From: SIG603 sp963611165
Lineage (GTDB): Bacteria; Bacillota; Clostridia; Oscillospirales; Acutalibacteraceae
Length of the DNA: 50,569 nt
Assembly: GCA_963611165.1 (NCBI GenBank)
Contig: CAVDQG010000012.1
Location: forward strand, 1-50,569
Direction: 5' to 3'
In this document: in pieces, positions 22,008 to 30,208 of the stretch
How positions within the stretch are numbered: position 1 is the first letter of the stretch
How the letters are laid out: every line of letters starts with the position of its first letter
Translations under genes and position numbers: made by a program
The notes under the pieces: model-generated
Seen by the model: only the letters and a program-made list of their open reading frames with translations
Database searches by the model: none
What the model was told of the DNA's origin: nothing

Positions 22008-22136
22008 ATGATTAACAATAAGAATACAAAGAATACAAAGAACATTAAGCCAACTGAGAAGAAGCGCCACCTCATGTATATAAATGTAGGCGACGGTATC
22101 GTAACACTTTCACCAGACAGCAAGTTTTACAAGTGA
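22008..22136 (+). CDS. Array peptide 4 of 9 (42 aa)
   Basis: It begins MINNKNTKNTKNIKPTEKKR and continues HLMYINVGDGIVTLSPDSKFYK. It introduces the MINNKNT leader used by peptides 5, 6 and 8. Its HLMYxNVGxGIVTL core pairs it with peptide 9. It lacks the PHSxxGN segment. The Shine-Dalgarno is AGAAGAAGGAAAATATT. Confidence 0.75.
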   Translation: MINNKNTKNTKNIKPTEKKRHLMYINVGDGIVTLSPDSKFYK

Positions 22137-22182
22137 TTTGAAGTGAAGAAAGAAAAAAGAAGTTAAGAAGAAGGAAAATATT

Positions 22183-22341
22183 ATGATTAACAACAAGAAC
22201 ACTAAGAATACAGGAAACACAAAGGCAAAGAGAAGAAGCATCGTTGAGATTTTCGGCGATATGGCACCTCATTCCCCAAGCGGAAATGAAAGAATGGCTT
22301 ATGTAAACGCAGCTGGTGTTATCACATACATTGTCGGTTAA
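22183..22341 (+). CDS. Array peptide 5 of 9 (52 aa)
   Basis: It begins MINNKNTKNTGNTKAKRRS, has VEIFGDMAPHSPSGNERM in the middle and ends AYVNAAGVITYIVG. The DNA before the start repeats the spacer of peptide 4. Subgroup with peptides 6-8: basic Asn/Thr/Lys leader, a short amphipathic stretch, PHS(P/A)(S/T)G, RM, then YVNAxGxITYIV. Confidence 0.78.
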   Translation: MINNKNTKNTGNTKAKRRSIVEIFGDMAPHSPSGNERMAYVNAAGVITYIVG

Positions 22342-22378
22342 TTTGAACCGATTTGACTGAAAGGAAAAGGCGAATATT

Positions 22379-22537
22379 ATGATTAACAATAAGAATACAA
22401 ATAATAATAAGCACACAGAAGCAAAGAAGAGAAGCTTTCTTGATATAATCGGCGAGACACTTCCGCACTCCGCAACAGGCGACCAGAGAATGCTCTATGT
22501 TAACGCCGGTGGCGGAATCACATACATTGTCGGCTGA
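22379..22537 (+). CDS. Array peptide 6 of 9 (52 aa)
   Basis: It begins MINNKNTNNNKHTEAKKRS and continues FLDIIGETLPHSATGDQRM, then LYVNAGGGITYIVG. It has the same length and layout as peptides 5 and 8. The RBS is TGAAAGGAAAAGGCGAATATT. The C-terminal 14 residues are nearly invariant across peptides 5, 6 and 8 and vary only at x in NAxGxIT. Confidence 0.78.
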   Translation: MINNKNTNNNKHTEAKKRSFLDIIGETLPHSATGDQRMLYVNAGGGITYIVG

Positions 22538-22558
22538 TTGAGTTTTCTGAGGTAATCT

Positions 22559-22708
22559 ATGGCAAGCAGTAAAGGCACAGATACTAAGAAGACAAAAAGA
22601 AGAGGCTTTTTAAAGTTCTTGGAATTAAATATCCCACATTCTGCGACAGGCAATGTAAGAATGCCGTATGTCAACGCAGGAGGATACATCACGTACATAG
22701 TAAGATAA
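22559..22708 (+). CDS. Array peptide 7 of 9 (49 aa)
   Basis: It begins MASSKGTDTKKTKRRGFLK, continues FLELNIPHSATGNVRM and ends PYVNAGGYITYIVR. The leader differs in sequence from MINNKNT but keeps the basic, polar character, while the PHSATGN and YVNAGGYITYIV parts are conserved. The start lies only 21 bp after the previous stop, with TGAGGTAATCT as Shine-Dalgarno. Confidence 0.75.
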   Translation: MASSKGTDTKKTKRRGFLKFLELNIPHSATGNVRMPYVNAGGYITYIVR

Positions 22709-22738
22709 ACCGATGTACAGAAGAAAAAGGCGAAAATT

Positions 22739-22897
22739 ATGATTAACAATAAGAATACAAATAACGGTAAGAACACAAACGCAAAGAAGAGAAGTTTTTT
22801 AGAGCTTGTCGGCGAGACACTTCCTCATTCCCCAAGCGGAAATCAGAGAATGGCTTATGTTAATGCCGGAGGATATATCACATATATTGTCGGCTAA
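22739..22897 (+). CDS. Array peptide 8 of 9 (52 aa)
   Basis: It begins MINNKNTNNGKNTNAKKRS, continues FLELVGETLPHSPSGNQRM and ends AYVNAGGYITYIVG. Closest to peptide 6. The ribosome-binding region GAAAAAGGCGAAAATT is a variant of that of peptide 6, showing duplication of gene plus leader. Confidence 0.78.
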   Translation: MINNKNTNNGKNTNAKKRSFLELVGETLPHSPSGNQRMAYVNAGGYITYIVG

Positions 22898-22919
22898 ACA
22901 ACGAAAGAAGGACAGTATT

Positions 22920-23066
22920 ATGAAAAAGTTTACAGAATTTCTTATGAATTCTTCTAACACAAAGAAAGCGGCTACAATCACAGCCGTAAAAGAAGACGGT
23001 TCTAAGAGAAAGCACCATCTTATGTATGTAAACGTCGGTAGCGGAATAGTTACGCTGTACGACTGA
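22920..23066 (+). CDS. Array peptide 9 of 9 (48 aa)
   Basis: It begins MKKFTEFLMNSSNTKKAATI and ends KRKHHLMYVNVGSGIVTLYD. Its first 10 residues are amphipathic, unlike the MINNKNT leaders, but the C-terminal core LMYVNVGSGIVTL matches peptide 4. Last gene before the array terminator. Shine-Dalgarno GAAAGAAGGACAGTATT. Confidence 0.75.
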   Translation: MKKFTEFLMNSSNTKKAATITAVKEDGSKRKHHLMYVNVGSGIVTLYD

Positions 23067-23127
23067 TACAAACTGATACACTTAATCAAGATCACATCTT
23101 TATCACACACACACCTCATATACAATG

Positions 23128-23168
23128 CAAGAAATTCCGGCTTTTTATAGTCGGAATTTCTTGTTTTG
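23128..23168 (+). terminator. Terminator of the nine-peptide operon
   Basis: CAAGAAATTCCG (23128-23139) pairs perfectly with CGGAATTTCTTG (23152-23163) and runs into TTTTG. Together with the promoter at 21257 it defines one transcription unit of about 1.9 kb. Confidence 0.85.
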
Positions 23169-23248
23169 CCCGAAAGCGAAAAATGTAGTAATATATTATT
23201 TATCAAATTATTTATCAAAACCAAGACACAGAGAAACGGAGATTTAAT

Positions 23249-24010
23249 TTGGAAAATACAGGAAATTTGATAGACGCTGTAGTGATACTCGGAAAAAAGG
23301 TGGATACCGACAGGGCAAAGAAAATCGCAAGAGATTTTTCGGCGCCCCTTGTCTGCGATGTTCCAAAGGATAAAAATTCGAGATATTTTATAATAGACAA
23401 AACGGGAATTTCTTTTGTAAGCGGCGGAAAAACGCTTAAAGGAGATTTCAGCTTAATGCTAAAGAGAGTGAGCGGCGGTCACTTGGCACACGAGATAATT
23501 CTCAAGGCGGCAAAGCCCGAAAAAGACGAGAGGGCAGTGGACTTTACTGCCGGGCTCGGCGAGGACTCGTTTATTTTGGCGGCGGCAGGCTACCGAGTGG
23601 AGATGTATGAGCATAATCCGATAACGGCGGTTCTTTTGAAAGACGCACTCATCCGTGCAAAAAAAGACCCCAAACTTAAGGAAATTGCAGAAAGAATGTC
23701 GCTTTCACAGGGGGACAGCAAGGAGCTTATCGGCAAGATAGGATATTTACCCGACCTTATCTATCTTGACCCCATGTTCCCCGAGAAGAAAAAGAACGCC
23801 GAGACAAAAAATAAAATGCAGGTTCTCCACACGATAGAAAAGCCGTGCGAGGACGAGAAAGAGCTTATGGAAGCGGCGTTTTCTGCCAAGCCGAAGAAGA
23901 TAGTCGTCAAGAGACCTCCCGAGAGCAGTTTTTTGGCGGGCATCGAGCCGACATATTCTGTTGAGAGAAAAGCCGTGCGCTATGATGTTTATGCGGTGAG
24001 GGCTGAGTAA
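23249..24010 (+). CDS. Class I SAM-dependent methyltransferase, RsmJ-like
   Basis: 253 aa. VDFTAGLGEDSFILAAAGYRVEMYEHNP (SAM motif I and acidic motif II) and PDLIYLDPMFPEKKK (catalytic DPMFP) match the DUF548/RsmJ family. RsmJ methylates a guanine (m2G1516 in E. coli) of 16S rRNA. The N-terminal third (VVILGKKVDTDRAKKIARDF, FIIDKTGISFVSGGKTLKGD) is the usual small domain. The likely start is TTG, preceded by ACGGAGATTTAAT. It follows the peptide array on the same strand but has a terminator between, so it is not obviously connected. Confidence 0.85.
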   Translation: MENTGNLIDAVVILGKKVDTDRAKKIARDFSAPLVCDVPKDKNSRYFIIDKTGISFVSGGKTLKGDFSLMLKRVSGGHLAHEIILKAAKPEKDERAVDFTAGLGEDSFILAAAGYRVEMYEHNPITAVLLKDALIRAKKDPKLKEIAERMSLSQGDSKELIGKIGYLPDLIYLDPMFPEKKKNAETKNKMQVLHTIEKPCEDEKELMEAAFSAKPKKIVVKRPPESSFLAGIEPTYSVERKAVRYDVYAVRAE

Positions 24011-24123
24011 GCCCGGTAAGTTAAGTATAAGCGTTTGATGAAAGCTTGCTTAAATTCACTCTCGGTGATAGAATAAACCAAACAGAAATTTTGAGATCAG
24101 CTTCGTACTTAAGGAGAAGAATT

Positions 24124-24807
24124 TTGAAATATAAACTTAAAACCGTAAGATTTTTTCGATTTGTTCGCTTTGCAAGTGTAGCTTTAGTGTTGTGTCTTGT
24201 TTTGTCGCTTTCGCTTGTCTCTTTTGCCGATGACACATACACGGACGGCACTGAGGAATATTATTTCGACGATACGGGTGATACAGGTGATACATACGAC
24301 ACTGGCGATTATTACACAGACGACAATACCGATTATTATTCGGATGATAACACAGGTGACAATTTGACGGGCACCACAGACGGTACAGATACCACAGACA
24401 GCACCGATACGGGCACCACTGTCAACGGAAACACCGTAAACACCGAAAACTCTGAAAACAGCGAAAGCAGTGTGAGTAGCGAGAGTAGTGAGAGCAGCGG
24501 CAGTGCGGATGTTGCAGGAGCAGGCAGAAGCGGTGCGAACTCAAGTGCGAGTGAGTCTGTCAATAAAACTTTTACGGATAACACCCAGCTTTCAGGTCAG
24601 CGTGAAAAAAGCGTGAACGTAACGGGAGTTGTGATGTGGGTGCTAGTCTTAATTTCTGTAATTCTTATCATTGTCTATATGATATTTGCGGGAATAAGAG
24701 AGAGAAAGGAAAAAAGACAGAGGCGCAGAAACAAAAATCCAAAGCTTATCATTTCAAGCGGATATGTCAGAAATCCGAGTAATTACGATGATTTTGACGA
24801 TTTTTGA
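24124..24807 (+). CDS. Secreted acidic low-complexity protein with C-terminal membrane helix
   Basis: 227 aa from the TTG at 24124, which follows AAGGAGAAGAATT; the frame is open further upstream but has no RBS there. The basic N-terminus and hydrophobic core (FASVALVLCLVLSLSLVSFA) form a signal peptide. Residues about 40-170 are Asp/Tyr/Thr/Gly/Ser/Glu repeats (YYTDDNTDYYSDDNTGDN). One helix (VVMWVLVLISVILIIVYMIFA) anchors it, and the basic tail ends YDDFDDF. It looks like a smaller relative of the protein at 27760-28863. Function unknown. Confidence 0.65.
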   Translation: MKYKLKTVRFFRFVRFASVALVLCLVLSLSLVSFADDTYTDGTEEYYFDDTGDTGDTYDTGDYYTDDNTDYYSDDNTGDNLTGTTDGTDTTDSTDTGTTVNGNTVNTENSENSESSVSSESSESSGSADVAGAGRSGANSSASESVNKTFTDNTQLSGQREKSVNVTGVVMWVLVLISVILIIVYMIFAGIRERKEKRQRRRNKNPKLIISSGYVRNPSNYDDFDDF

Positions 24808-24881
24808 TGCTTTTGGGTTAAATACACGGCACGGCAGAGGAGATACTTTCCGACTGCGTATTAAACTGCGTGTCAGTTAGA

Positions 24882-24912
24882 AAAAAACGGCTTATTTCAG
24901 CCGTTTTTTCTG
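24882..24912 (+). terminator. Terminator downstream of the acidic secreted protein
   Basis: AAAAAACGGCT pairs with AGCCGTTTTTT (24882-24892 / 24899-24909) around a short loop. The T-run is part of the stem. It is symmetric but only the + strand gene ends nearby. Confidence 0.75.
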
Positions 24913-25088
24913 CTTTTTTGAGGGGCTCTGTCACTGCAAAATAGTTGCAAATTTCTTTTAAAGAAAAATAATCTGTGCATATGGACGTAGAATAGTACCG
25001 TTGAAAGTAGTGTACATTATTTTGGATTTGATCTCTAAGCTTATTTCCGATAAGCATTTTACAGAAATACAGAAAAAGAGGTAATTTT

Positions 25089-26543
25089 ATGAAATTGAAA
25101 AAGAACGGCAGAAAATTATCGGCATTCTTTATGAGTGCGGTTCTTTTTGCCACAAGCTTCGCATATTCCGCACCTACCGTTTCTGCTGAAGAAACAAGAA
25201 GTGTCGATGATATTGCGGCTGATCAGGCGGCTCTTGAACAGGAGCAGGCTGATATTCAGGCACAGATAGATGCACTTGACGCCGAGACTGCCGACGCAAA
25301 TGAAAAGGCGGAGCTTCTCGAAAGCCAGCTTCTTTCTATTTCCAAGCAGATTGCTACGGCAAACTCCGATATCGAGGATCTTGACGCAAGCATTAAGGAG
25401 CTTAACGAAAAGCTCAGTGCCGCAGAAGATGAGTATGCCGATACCTTGGCTCTTTTCAAGGAGAGAATCAAGGCTATCTATAAGACGGGTTCTGTCGGAA
25501 CTCTCGAGATTCTTCTTAACGCAGATTCCTACTCCGATTATATGATGAGACTCCAGACCATGCAGAGCGTTTCCAAGCACGATAACGAGCTTATGGAAAA
25601 GATGAATGAGTTCATGGAGGCAACAAAGGACACAAGAAGTGAGCTCAAGGAAAAGAAAAAAGAGGTTGCCGAGCTTAAGGTAACACTTGAGGAGAAGACG
25701 GAAGAAATCAATACGCTTTATAGCGAAAACCAAGAGGTTTTGACAGAGCTTGCAAATAAGCGTGCAGAGGCAAGCTCCTCACTTGATGAGGCTAATGCTT
25801 ATGCAGACCAGCTTTATGCCGAGATGATTGCCGCAATGGCAACACCGGAGCCGACAGTCGCACCTACCGTTCAGCCGTCTTCAAACAGCAGTTCTGACAG
25901 CTCGGACGATGACAAAAACACTAATGGCTCTTCAAGCAGTGAAGACAGCAGTGATACGGACGAAGACAGTGAGCCTGTAATCGACGGTGATGATAACTCG
26001 AACAGCGACGATAACGGCGGCGAAAGCTACGACGATAACACTGACGATAACAATAACACCGACGATAATAATAACACGGACGATAATAATAACAGCAACA
26101 CCGACGATAACAACAATAGCGATAACAATAACAGCTATGATGATAACAACAATAACAGCGGCGGCGGAATTTCTCTTACTTGCCCATGCCCGGGATATGT
26201 TTACATCTCAGCAGGCTACGGCGGATATGAGGGTCACTACGGCACCGACTTTGCCGCAAGCTACGGCACAGCGATTGTTGCGGCGGCAGACGGTACTGTT
26301 TCTGCGGTAAACGATACGGATGATTGGGGTTACAGCTGGGGCTACTATGTGCTTATCTATCACAACGATGAGTTCTCTACGCGTTACGCTCACATGAGCT
26401 CCATCATAGTTTCTCCGGGAGAGTATGTCACGGCAGGACAGGTTATCGGTTATGTCGGACTTACGGGTAACACAACAGGCCCGCACCTTCACTTCGAACT
26501 TTACCAGTGGGGCTCAAGAGTTGACGCTCAGGCTTACCTCTGA
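25089..26543 (+). CDS. Secreted peptidoglycan hydrolase: coiled-coil plus M23 endopeptidase (PcsB/CwlO-like)
   Basis: 484 aa. A signal peptide (SAVLFATSFAYSAPTVSAEE) leads to an Ala/Glu/Asp-rich coiled coil (about 40-250), as in FtsEX-controlled PcsB/CwlO hydrolases, and a long Thr/Asn/Asp/Ser spacer (about 255-360). Residues about 365-484 form an M23 (LytM) domain with the zinc ligands H383xxxD387 (GHYGTDFAA) and H466xH468 (GPHLHFELYQ). All catalytic residues are present, so it should cut peptide cross-links during growth or division. The spacer varies the Asp-Asn repeat DDNNNT. RBS is AAGAGGTAATTTT. Confidence 0.9.
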   Translation: MKLKKNGRKLSAFFMSAVLFATSFAYSAPTVSAEETRSVDDIAADQAALEQEQADIQAQIDALDAETADANEKAELLESQLLSISKQIATANSDIEDLDASIKELNEKLSAAEDEYADTLALFKERIKAIYKTGSVGTLEILLNADSYSDYMMRLQTMQSVSKHDNELMEKMNEFMEATKDTRSELKEKKKEVAELKVTLEEKTEEINTLYSENQEVLTELANKRAEASSSLDEANAYADQLYAEMIAAMATPEPTVAPTVQPSSNSSSDSSDDDKNTNGSSSSEDSSDTDEDSEPVIDGDDNSNSDDNGGESYDDNTDDNNNTDDNNNTDDNNNSNTDDNNNSDNNNSYDDNNNNSGGGISLTCPCPGYVYISAGYGGYEGHYGTDFAASYGTAIVAAADGTVSAVNDTDDWGYSWGYYVLIYHNDEFSTRYAHMSSIIVSPGEYVTAGQVIGYVGLTGNTTGPHLHFELYQWGSRVDAQAYL

Positions 26544-26583
26544 TACAATATAGCTTAACCGCTTGAAGTAAAGGGTGAGCTTA

Positions 26584-27294
26584 TTGAAGGAAAGTGAATT
26601 TCAAGAAGGATTAAAGAGCGGGATACCGATTGCCCTTGGGTATTTTTCGGTATCCTTTTCTTTTGGTATGTTGGCGGTGTCCATGGGTATGCCGATTTTG
26701 TCGGCGGTGATGACATCGGCGGTTAATGTGACAAGTGCGGGTCAGGCAAACGGCCTTACGGTCATGGCGGCAGGCGGCACGTTTTTGGAGCTTATAGTCT
26801 GTCAGGTTGTCATAAATCTGAGGTATGCGCTTATGTCGCTTACTCTTTCTCAGAGATTACCGGGTGACTTAAGTTTTGCAAGACGACTTTTTATGTCGTT
26901 CATGATTACGGATGAAATCTTCGCCGTGATGGCGGCAAGAGAAAAACCGCTCAGCTTCAGGTTTTATCTCGGACTTGCTTTTCTGCCGTTTCTCGGCTGG
27001 ACGTTCGGCACATTTTTCGGAGCATTATTCGGAAATATTCTTCCGTCAAACATAACGGCGGTTCTCGGTATTGCGCTTTACGGAATGTTCATTGCCATCA
27101 TCATTCCGCCCGCAAAGAAAAACAGGGCTGTGCTCGTGTGTATAGCGTTGGCGGCGGCTTTTTCCGCAGTGATTTACTTTGCACCGATTTTTAGCTTCAT
27201 TTCCTCGGGAATATCAGTGATAATCTGTGCGCTTTTGGCTTCGTGCTTCTGTGCGTGGAAATTCCCTGTGAAGGAGGCAGAAAGCGATGAGTAA
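26584..27294 (+). CDS. azlC: AzlC family branched-chain amino acid exporter, large subunit
   Basis: About 236 aa from TTG at 26584, preceded by AAAGGGTGAGCTTA; a GTG nine bases earlier is the alternative. FQEGLKSGIPIALGYFSVSFSFGMLA, the SAGQANGLTVMAAGGTFLEL segment and NLRYALMSLTLSQRL are typical AzlC motifs. With AzlD it forms a membrane exporter for branched-chain amino acids and analogues. It overlaps azlD by 8 bases, indicating translational coupling. Confidence 0.9.
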   Translation: MKESEFQEGLKSGIPIALGYFSVSFSFGMLAVSMGMPILSAVMTSAVNVTSAGQANGLTVMAAGGTFLELIVCQVVINLRYALMSLTLSQRLPGDLSFARRLFMSFMITDEIFAVMAAREKPLSFRFYLGLAFLPFLGWTFGTFFGALFGNILPSNITAVLGIALYGMFIAIIIPPAKKNRAVLVCIALAAAFSAVIYFAPIFSFISSGISVIICALLASCFCAWKFPVKEAESDE

Positions 27295-27616
27295 CGAAAA
27301 AAGCTTCATGTATTTTTTGCCGTACATTCTCGTTATGGCGCTTGCTACTTATCTTATAAGAATGATACCGCTTACTTTTTTCAGGAAGAAGATAACAAAC
27401 CGCTTTGTGCTTTCGCTTTTGTACTATATTCCTTATGCGGTGCTCAGTGCCATGACATTTCCCGCAATACTCTTCGGAACAAGCAGTGTGATAAGTGCGG
27501 CAATCGGACTTTTGGCGGCTGTGATAACGGCATTTGACGAAAAAAGTCTCTTGACGGTAGCTTTGTCGTCATGTGGTGCGGCACTTCTCGCAGAGATGGT
27601 TATCATGCTTATATAA
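27287..27616 (+). CDS. azlD: AzlD family branched-chain amino acid exporter, small subunit
   Basis: 109 aa with four hydrophobic segments. VMALATYLIRMIPLTFFRKKI and LLYYIPYAVLSAMTFPAILF are the AzlD signature. It begins inside the end of azlC and is the partner needed for export. Normal length. Confidence 0.88.
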   Translation: MSNEKSFMYFLPYILVMALATYLIRMIPLTFFRKKITNRFVLSLLYYIPYAVLSAMTFPAILFGTSSVISAAIGLLAAVITAFDEKSLLTVALSSCGAALLAEMVIMLI

Positions 27617-27673
27617 ATCGGCATTATGAGCGAAAAAATCGGCAATTGCTTTAAAGTATCGCTCTAAACTATA

Positions 27674-27702
27674 TTGAATATTTGTGTCTTCTGTGCTAAA
27701 AT
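27674..27702 (+). promoter_or_regulatory. Sigma-A promoter of the gene at 27760
   Basis: TTGAAT (27674-27679) and TAAAAT (27697-27702) are 17 bp apart, 57 bp before the start codon. Confidence 0.6.
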
Positions 27703-27759
27703 TAGTGTTCGGAAGAAACAAAGTCACACTATCGACTTAACAAAAAAGGGATGATTATT

Positions 27760-28863
27760 ATGAAAAAAAGAAAAAACCTTTTAGCTTTATTTATGGCGTC
27801 ACTTTTAATGTTCTCTGTAATGAGCATTACGGCATTTGCCGACGATTATTACACTGATACGAGTGACGACTACAACTATGACGAATCCTCTGATACAGGC
27901 GAATTCAGCGGTCAGGATCTCAATAATGACGGCACAAACGGCGGTTACAGCGGTTTTGACGGTGATGACGATGATATCAGCAATCTCAGCCCCGATAACA
28001 ACGGCGACAACTCGGATTATTATCCCGACAATACGGATAACAACAGCAGCACCGACAATAACGGCGGCTACAATTATGACGATAACACACAGAGCAGTGA
28101 CAGCACGGCTTCATCTTCTTCAAGCACGGACAGCACAGCTTCTTCGTCTTCGTCCTCGACAATTGTCGGCACACTCAAGAAGGCAACACCCGCTCCGTCA
28201 ACTTCTCCTTCGACTGACTCAAGCTCATCTGAAGCAAGCAAGAGCGATAACTACCAGACTATCGGTCAGGTAAAGAGCAATAAGTCAAACGGCTTTGGTT
28301 CATTTGCCGTCATCGGAATTGTTCTTCTTGCAGTCGGTGTAGTCGGTATTCTTTCCGTTATCGTTTGGTCGATTGCTTCAAAGGCAAGAGATAAGTCCGA
28401 CGTTGAGGAAATCTACGAGACAGTCGGAAATGCTTCAAGAGGAAACTCCGATTATGAGCCGGCTCCGAGACAGAGACGTTCAGGCGACCAGTATTCATAT
28501 GACGATAACTATGCTTATGTTTCGGCAAAGGGCAGAACAGCTCAGCGCCCTGTTAAGCAGTCAAGACCTTCTCAGCCTCAGAATTCTCAGCGTCCCCAGC
28601 AAAGACCCCAGCAGAGACCTCAGCAAAGACCGCAGCAGTCTTCACGCACTTCATCGGATGCTCCTATGAGACCGAGTGCGGCTGTTAACAACAGAAGACC
28701 AACAAATGCTCAGGGTTCTTCCGCTCAGAGAAGACCGAGCACTTCCTCAAGACCTGTTCAGAACACACAGCGTCCGACTCGTCCTGCACCAAAGAAGGAT
28801 ATTTCCTCCTATGACACAAAGGACATTGACGCACTTCTCAATGATGTTCTCAACGACAAGTAA
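27760..28863 (+). CDS. Secreted low-complexity protein with single membrane helix and Arg/Pro/Gln-rich tail
   Basis: 367 aa. The ATG at 27760 is preferred to the one nine bases earlier because AAAAAAGGG then has normal spacing. A signal peptide (FMASLLMFSVMSITAFA) is followed by Asp/Tyr/Asn/Ser-rich repeats (about 25-155), a helix (FGSFAVIGIVLLAVGVVGIL), then a basic tail with QRPQQRPQQRPQQRPQQ repeats and a conserved-looking end DTKDIDALLNDVLND. The outside is acidic and the cytoplasmic tail basic, as in the protein at 24124. It may link wall and cytoplasm; function unknown. Confidence 0.7.
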   Translation: MKKRKNLLALFMASLLMFSVMSITAFADDYYTDTSDDYNYDESSDTGEFSGQDLNNDGTNGGYSGFDGDDDDISNLSPDNNGDNSDYYPDNTDNNSSTDNNGGYNYDDNTQSSDSTASSSSSTDSTASSSSSSTIVGTLKKATPAPSTSPSTDSSSSEASKSDNYQTIGQVKSNKSNGFGSFAVIGIVLLAVGVVGILSVIVWSIASKARDKSDVEEIYETVGNASRGNSDYEPAPRQRRSGDQYSYDDNYAYVSAKGRTAQRPVKQSRPSQPQNSQRPQQRPQQRPQQRPQQSSRTSSDAPMRPSAAVNNRRPTNAQGSSAQRRPSTSSRPVQNTQRPTRPAPKKDISSYDTKDIDALLNDVLNDK

Positions 28864-28879
28864 GAATAGCGAAAAATTA

Positions 28880-28906
28880 ACGGTGCTCGTTTGAGCACCG
28901 TTTTTG
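28880..28906. terminator. Bidirectional terminator between the 27760 gene and ddh
   Basis: ACGGTGCTC pairs with GAGCACCGT around GTTT (28880-28901), followed by TTTTG on + and AATTTTTCGC on minus. The two genes converge. Confidence 0.85.
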
Positions 28907-28933
28907 CTTTGCATTTAATTTGTAATTAAAGTA

Positions 28934-29908
28934 TCAGAGAAGTGTTCTTCTGAGTTCCTCGCCCGAAAGCGGCGAGAGGTATGCCGGAGCAATGTCAAAT
29001 ACGCTCATTGCGCCGCTCTTGCCCTCGCTTGAAAGCTTGTAGGCTGCTCTTGCGTAAGCGGTGAGAACGCTTGAAGTAAACTCGGGGTTGGAATCAAGCT
29101 TCAGCGAATACTCTATGATATGCTTGTTTTCGCCGGTATTTCCCGAACGAATGACGAATCCGCCGTGAGGAATGCCCGCATGCTTCTCGTTTAATTCCTC
29201 CTGAGAGATGAAGTTTACCGTTGTGTCGTAGTCAGCGAAGTAATTCGGCATGGTCTTGATTTCTTCTTCAATCTTTTTAAGGTCGGCGCCCGGCTTTGCA
29301 ACAACATAGCACTCTCTTGTGTGCTTCTGACGGGTTGTGAGCTCGGGATTCTCTCCGTTTCTTACCGACTCGATTGCCTCGGGAACGGGGACGGTGTACT
29401 GTCTTGCGTCCTGAACGCCCTCAATTCTGCGGATGGCATCGGAGTGGCCCTGAGAAACGCCTCTTCCCCAGAAAGTATAATCCTTGCCGTTCGGAAGAAT
29501 GCATCCTGCCAAAATTCTCTGAAGTGAGAACATACCCGGATCCCAGCCGACAGAGATAACGGAGACATTGTTTCCCGCTTTTGCGGATTTGTCTACTGCC
29601 GCAAAGTACTCGGGGATTTTTGCGTGAGTATCGAATGAATCGATAGTGTTGAACATTTCTGCGAACTTGGGGCCCTGAACGGGAAGATCCGTTGCGCTTC
29701 CTCCGCAAAGAATCATGACGTCGATTTTCTCCTTCATCGAGGGAGCGTCGTCGATGTGAAGAACGGGAACATTCTCGCTCTTAATCTTAAGTGAAGACGG
29801 GTCTCTTCTTGTGAAGACCGCGACAAGCTCCATATCGGGAGCGGCGTTTACTGCTTTTTCCACACCACGGCCCAAGTTGCCGTAGCCGATAATTCCGATT
29901 TTAATCAT
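28934..29908 (-). CDS. ddh: meso-Diaminopimelate dehydrogenase
   Basis: 324 aa from the ATG at 29908, behind AAGAAAGGATTAACC. It makes meso-diaminopimelate in one NADPH-dependent step for lysine and peptidoglycan. MIKIGIIGYGNLGRGVEKAV is the Rossmann loop; VDVMILCGGSATDLPVQGP, NTIDSFDTH, VISVGWDPGMFSLQR, TFWGRGVSQGHSDAIRRIEG and the C-terminal VLTAYARAAYKLSSEGKSGAMSVFDIAPAYLSP fit Ddh. The reading frame is open for another 165 codons upstream, but that part runs antisense into the next gene and has no Ddh similarity. Confidence 0.95.
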   Translation of the reverse strand: MIKIGIIGYGNLGRGVEKAVNAAPDMELVAVFTRRDPSSLKIKSENVPVLHIDDAPSMKEKIDVMILCGGSATDLPVQGPKFAEMFNTIDSFDTHAKIPEYFAAVDKSAKAGNNVSVISVGWDPGMFSLQRILAGCILPNGKDYTFWGRGVSQGHSDAIRRIEGVQDARQYTVPVPEAIESVRNGENPELTTRQKHTRECYVVAKPGADLKKIEEEIKTMPNYFADYDTTVNFISQEELNEKHAGIPHGGFVIRSGNTGENKHIIEYSLKLDSNPEFTSSVLTAYARAAYKLSSEGKSGAMSVFDIAPAYLSPLSGEELRRTLL

Positions 29909-30208
29909 GGTTAATCCTTTCTTAATTTGGTATGACATAAAAATATATTTATATTGTAGCACAAAATCAAAGAGGTTAGCAACAACAAATCGTAGATTGA
30001 CATAATAACAGTTTTTGCATTTTAGTGCGGTTAATTCGCTTGACGGATATATATATTTGATATAAAATGTAATTTGCGTTAATATGGGCAAAATTTGATT
30101 AATTGCTGAAAAATATAAGTCGGTTGACGGTGCTTTGATTATATCGTCAGAGGGAATAAGGCTTATATTTAGCGGCAGAATCTTACTAATAAAACTGAGG
30201 AAAAAGAA
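29909..30208. promoter_or_regulatory. Divergent intergenic region with promoters for ddh and the MBOAT operon
   Basis: No gene. For the + strand operon, TTGACG (30040-30045) and TAAAAT (30063-30068) are 17 bp apart, leaving a 140-nt leader before the MBOAT gene. For ddh on the minus strand, TACAAT with an upstream TTGCTA at 18 bp is a plausible but weaker promoter (about 29955-29985). The rest is AT-rich with no structure that I recognise. Confidence 0.55.

Noticed and set aside
21363..23066. RiPP (lanthipeptide or lasso) precursor cluster
   Set aside because: Leader/core organisation is similar, but cysteines are almost absent and no modification, protease or ABC-transporter gene is nearby.
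25987..26310. Ile/Thr-repeat frame inside the M23 hydrolase gene
   Set aside because: It is a frame shadow of the Asp-Asn linker codons; no independent translation signal.
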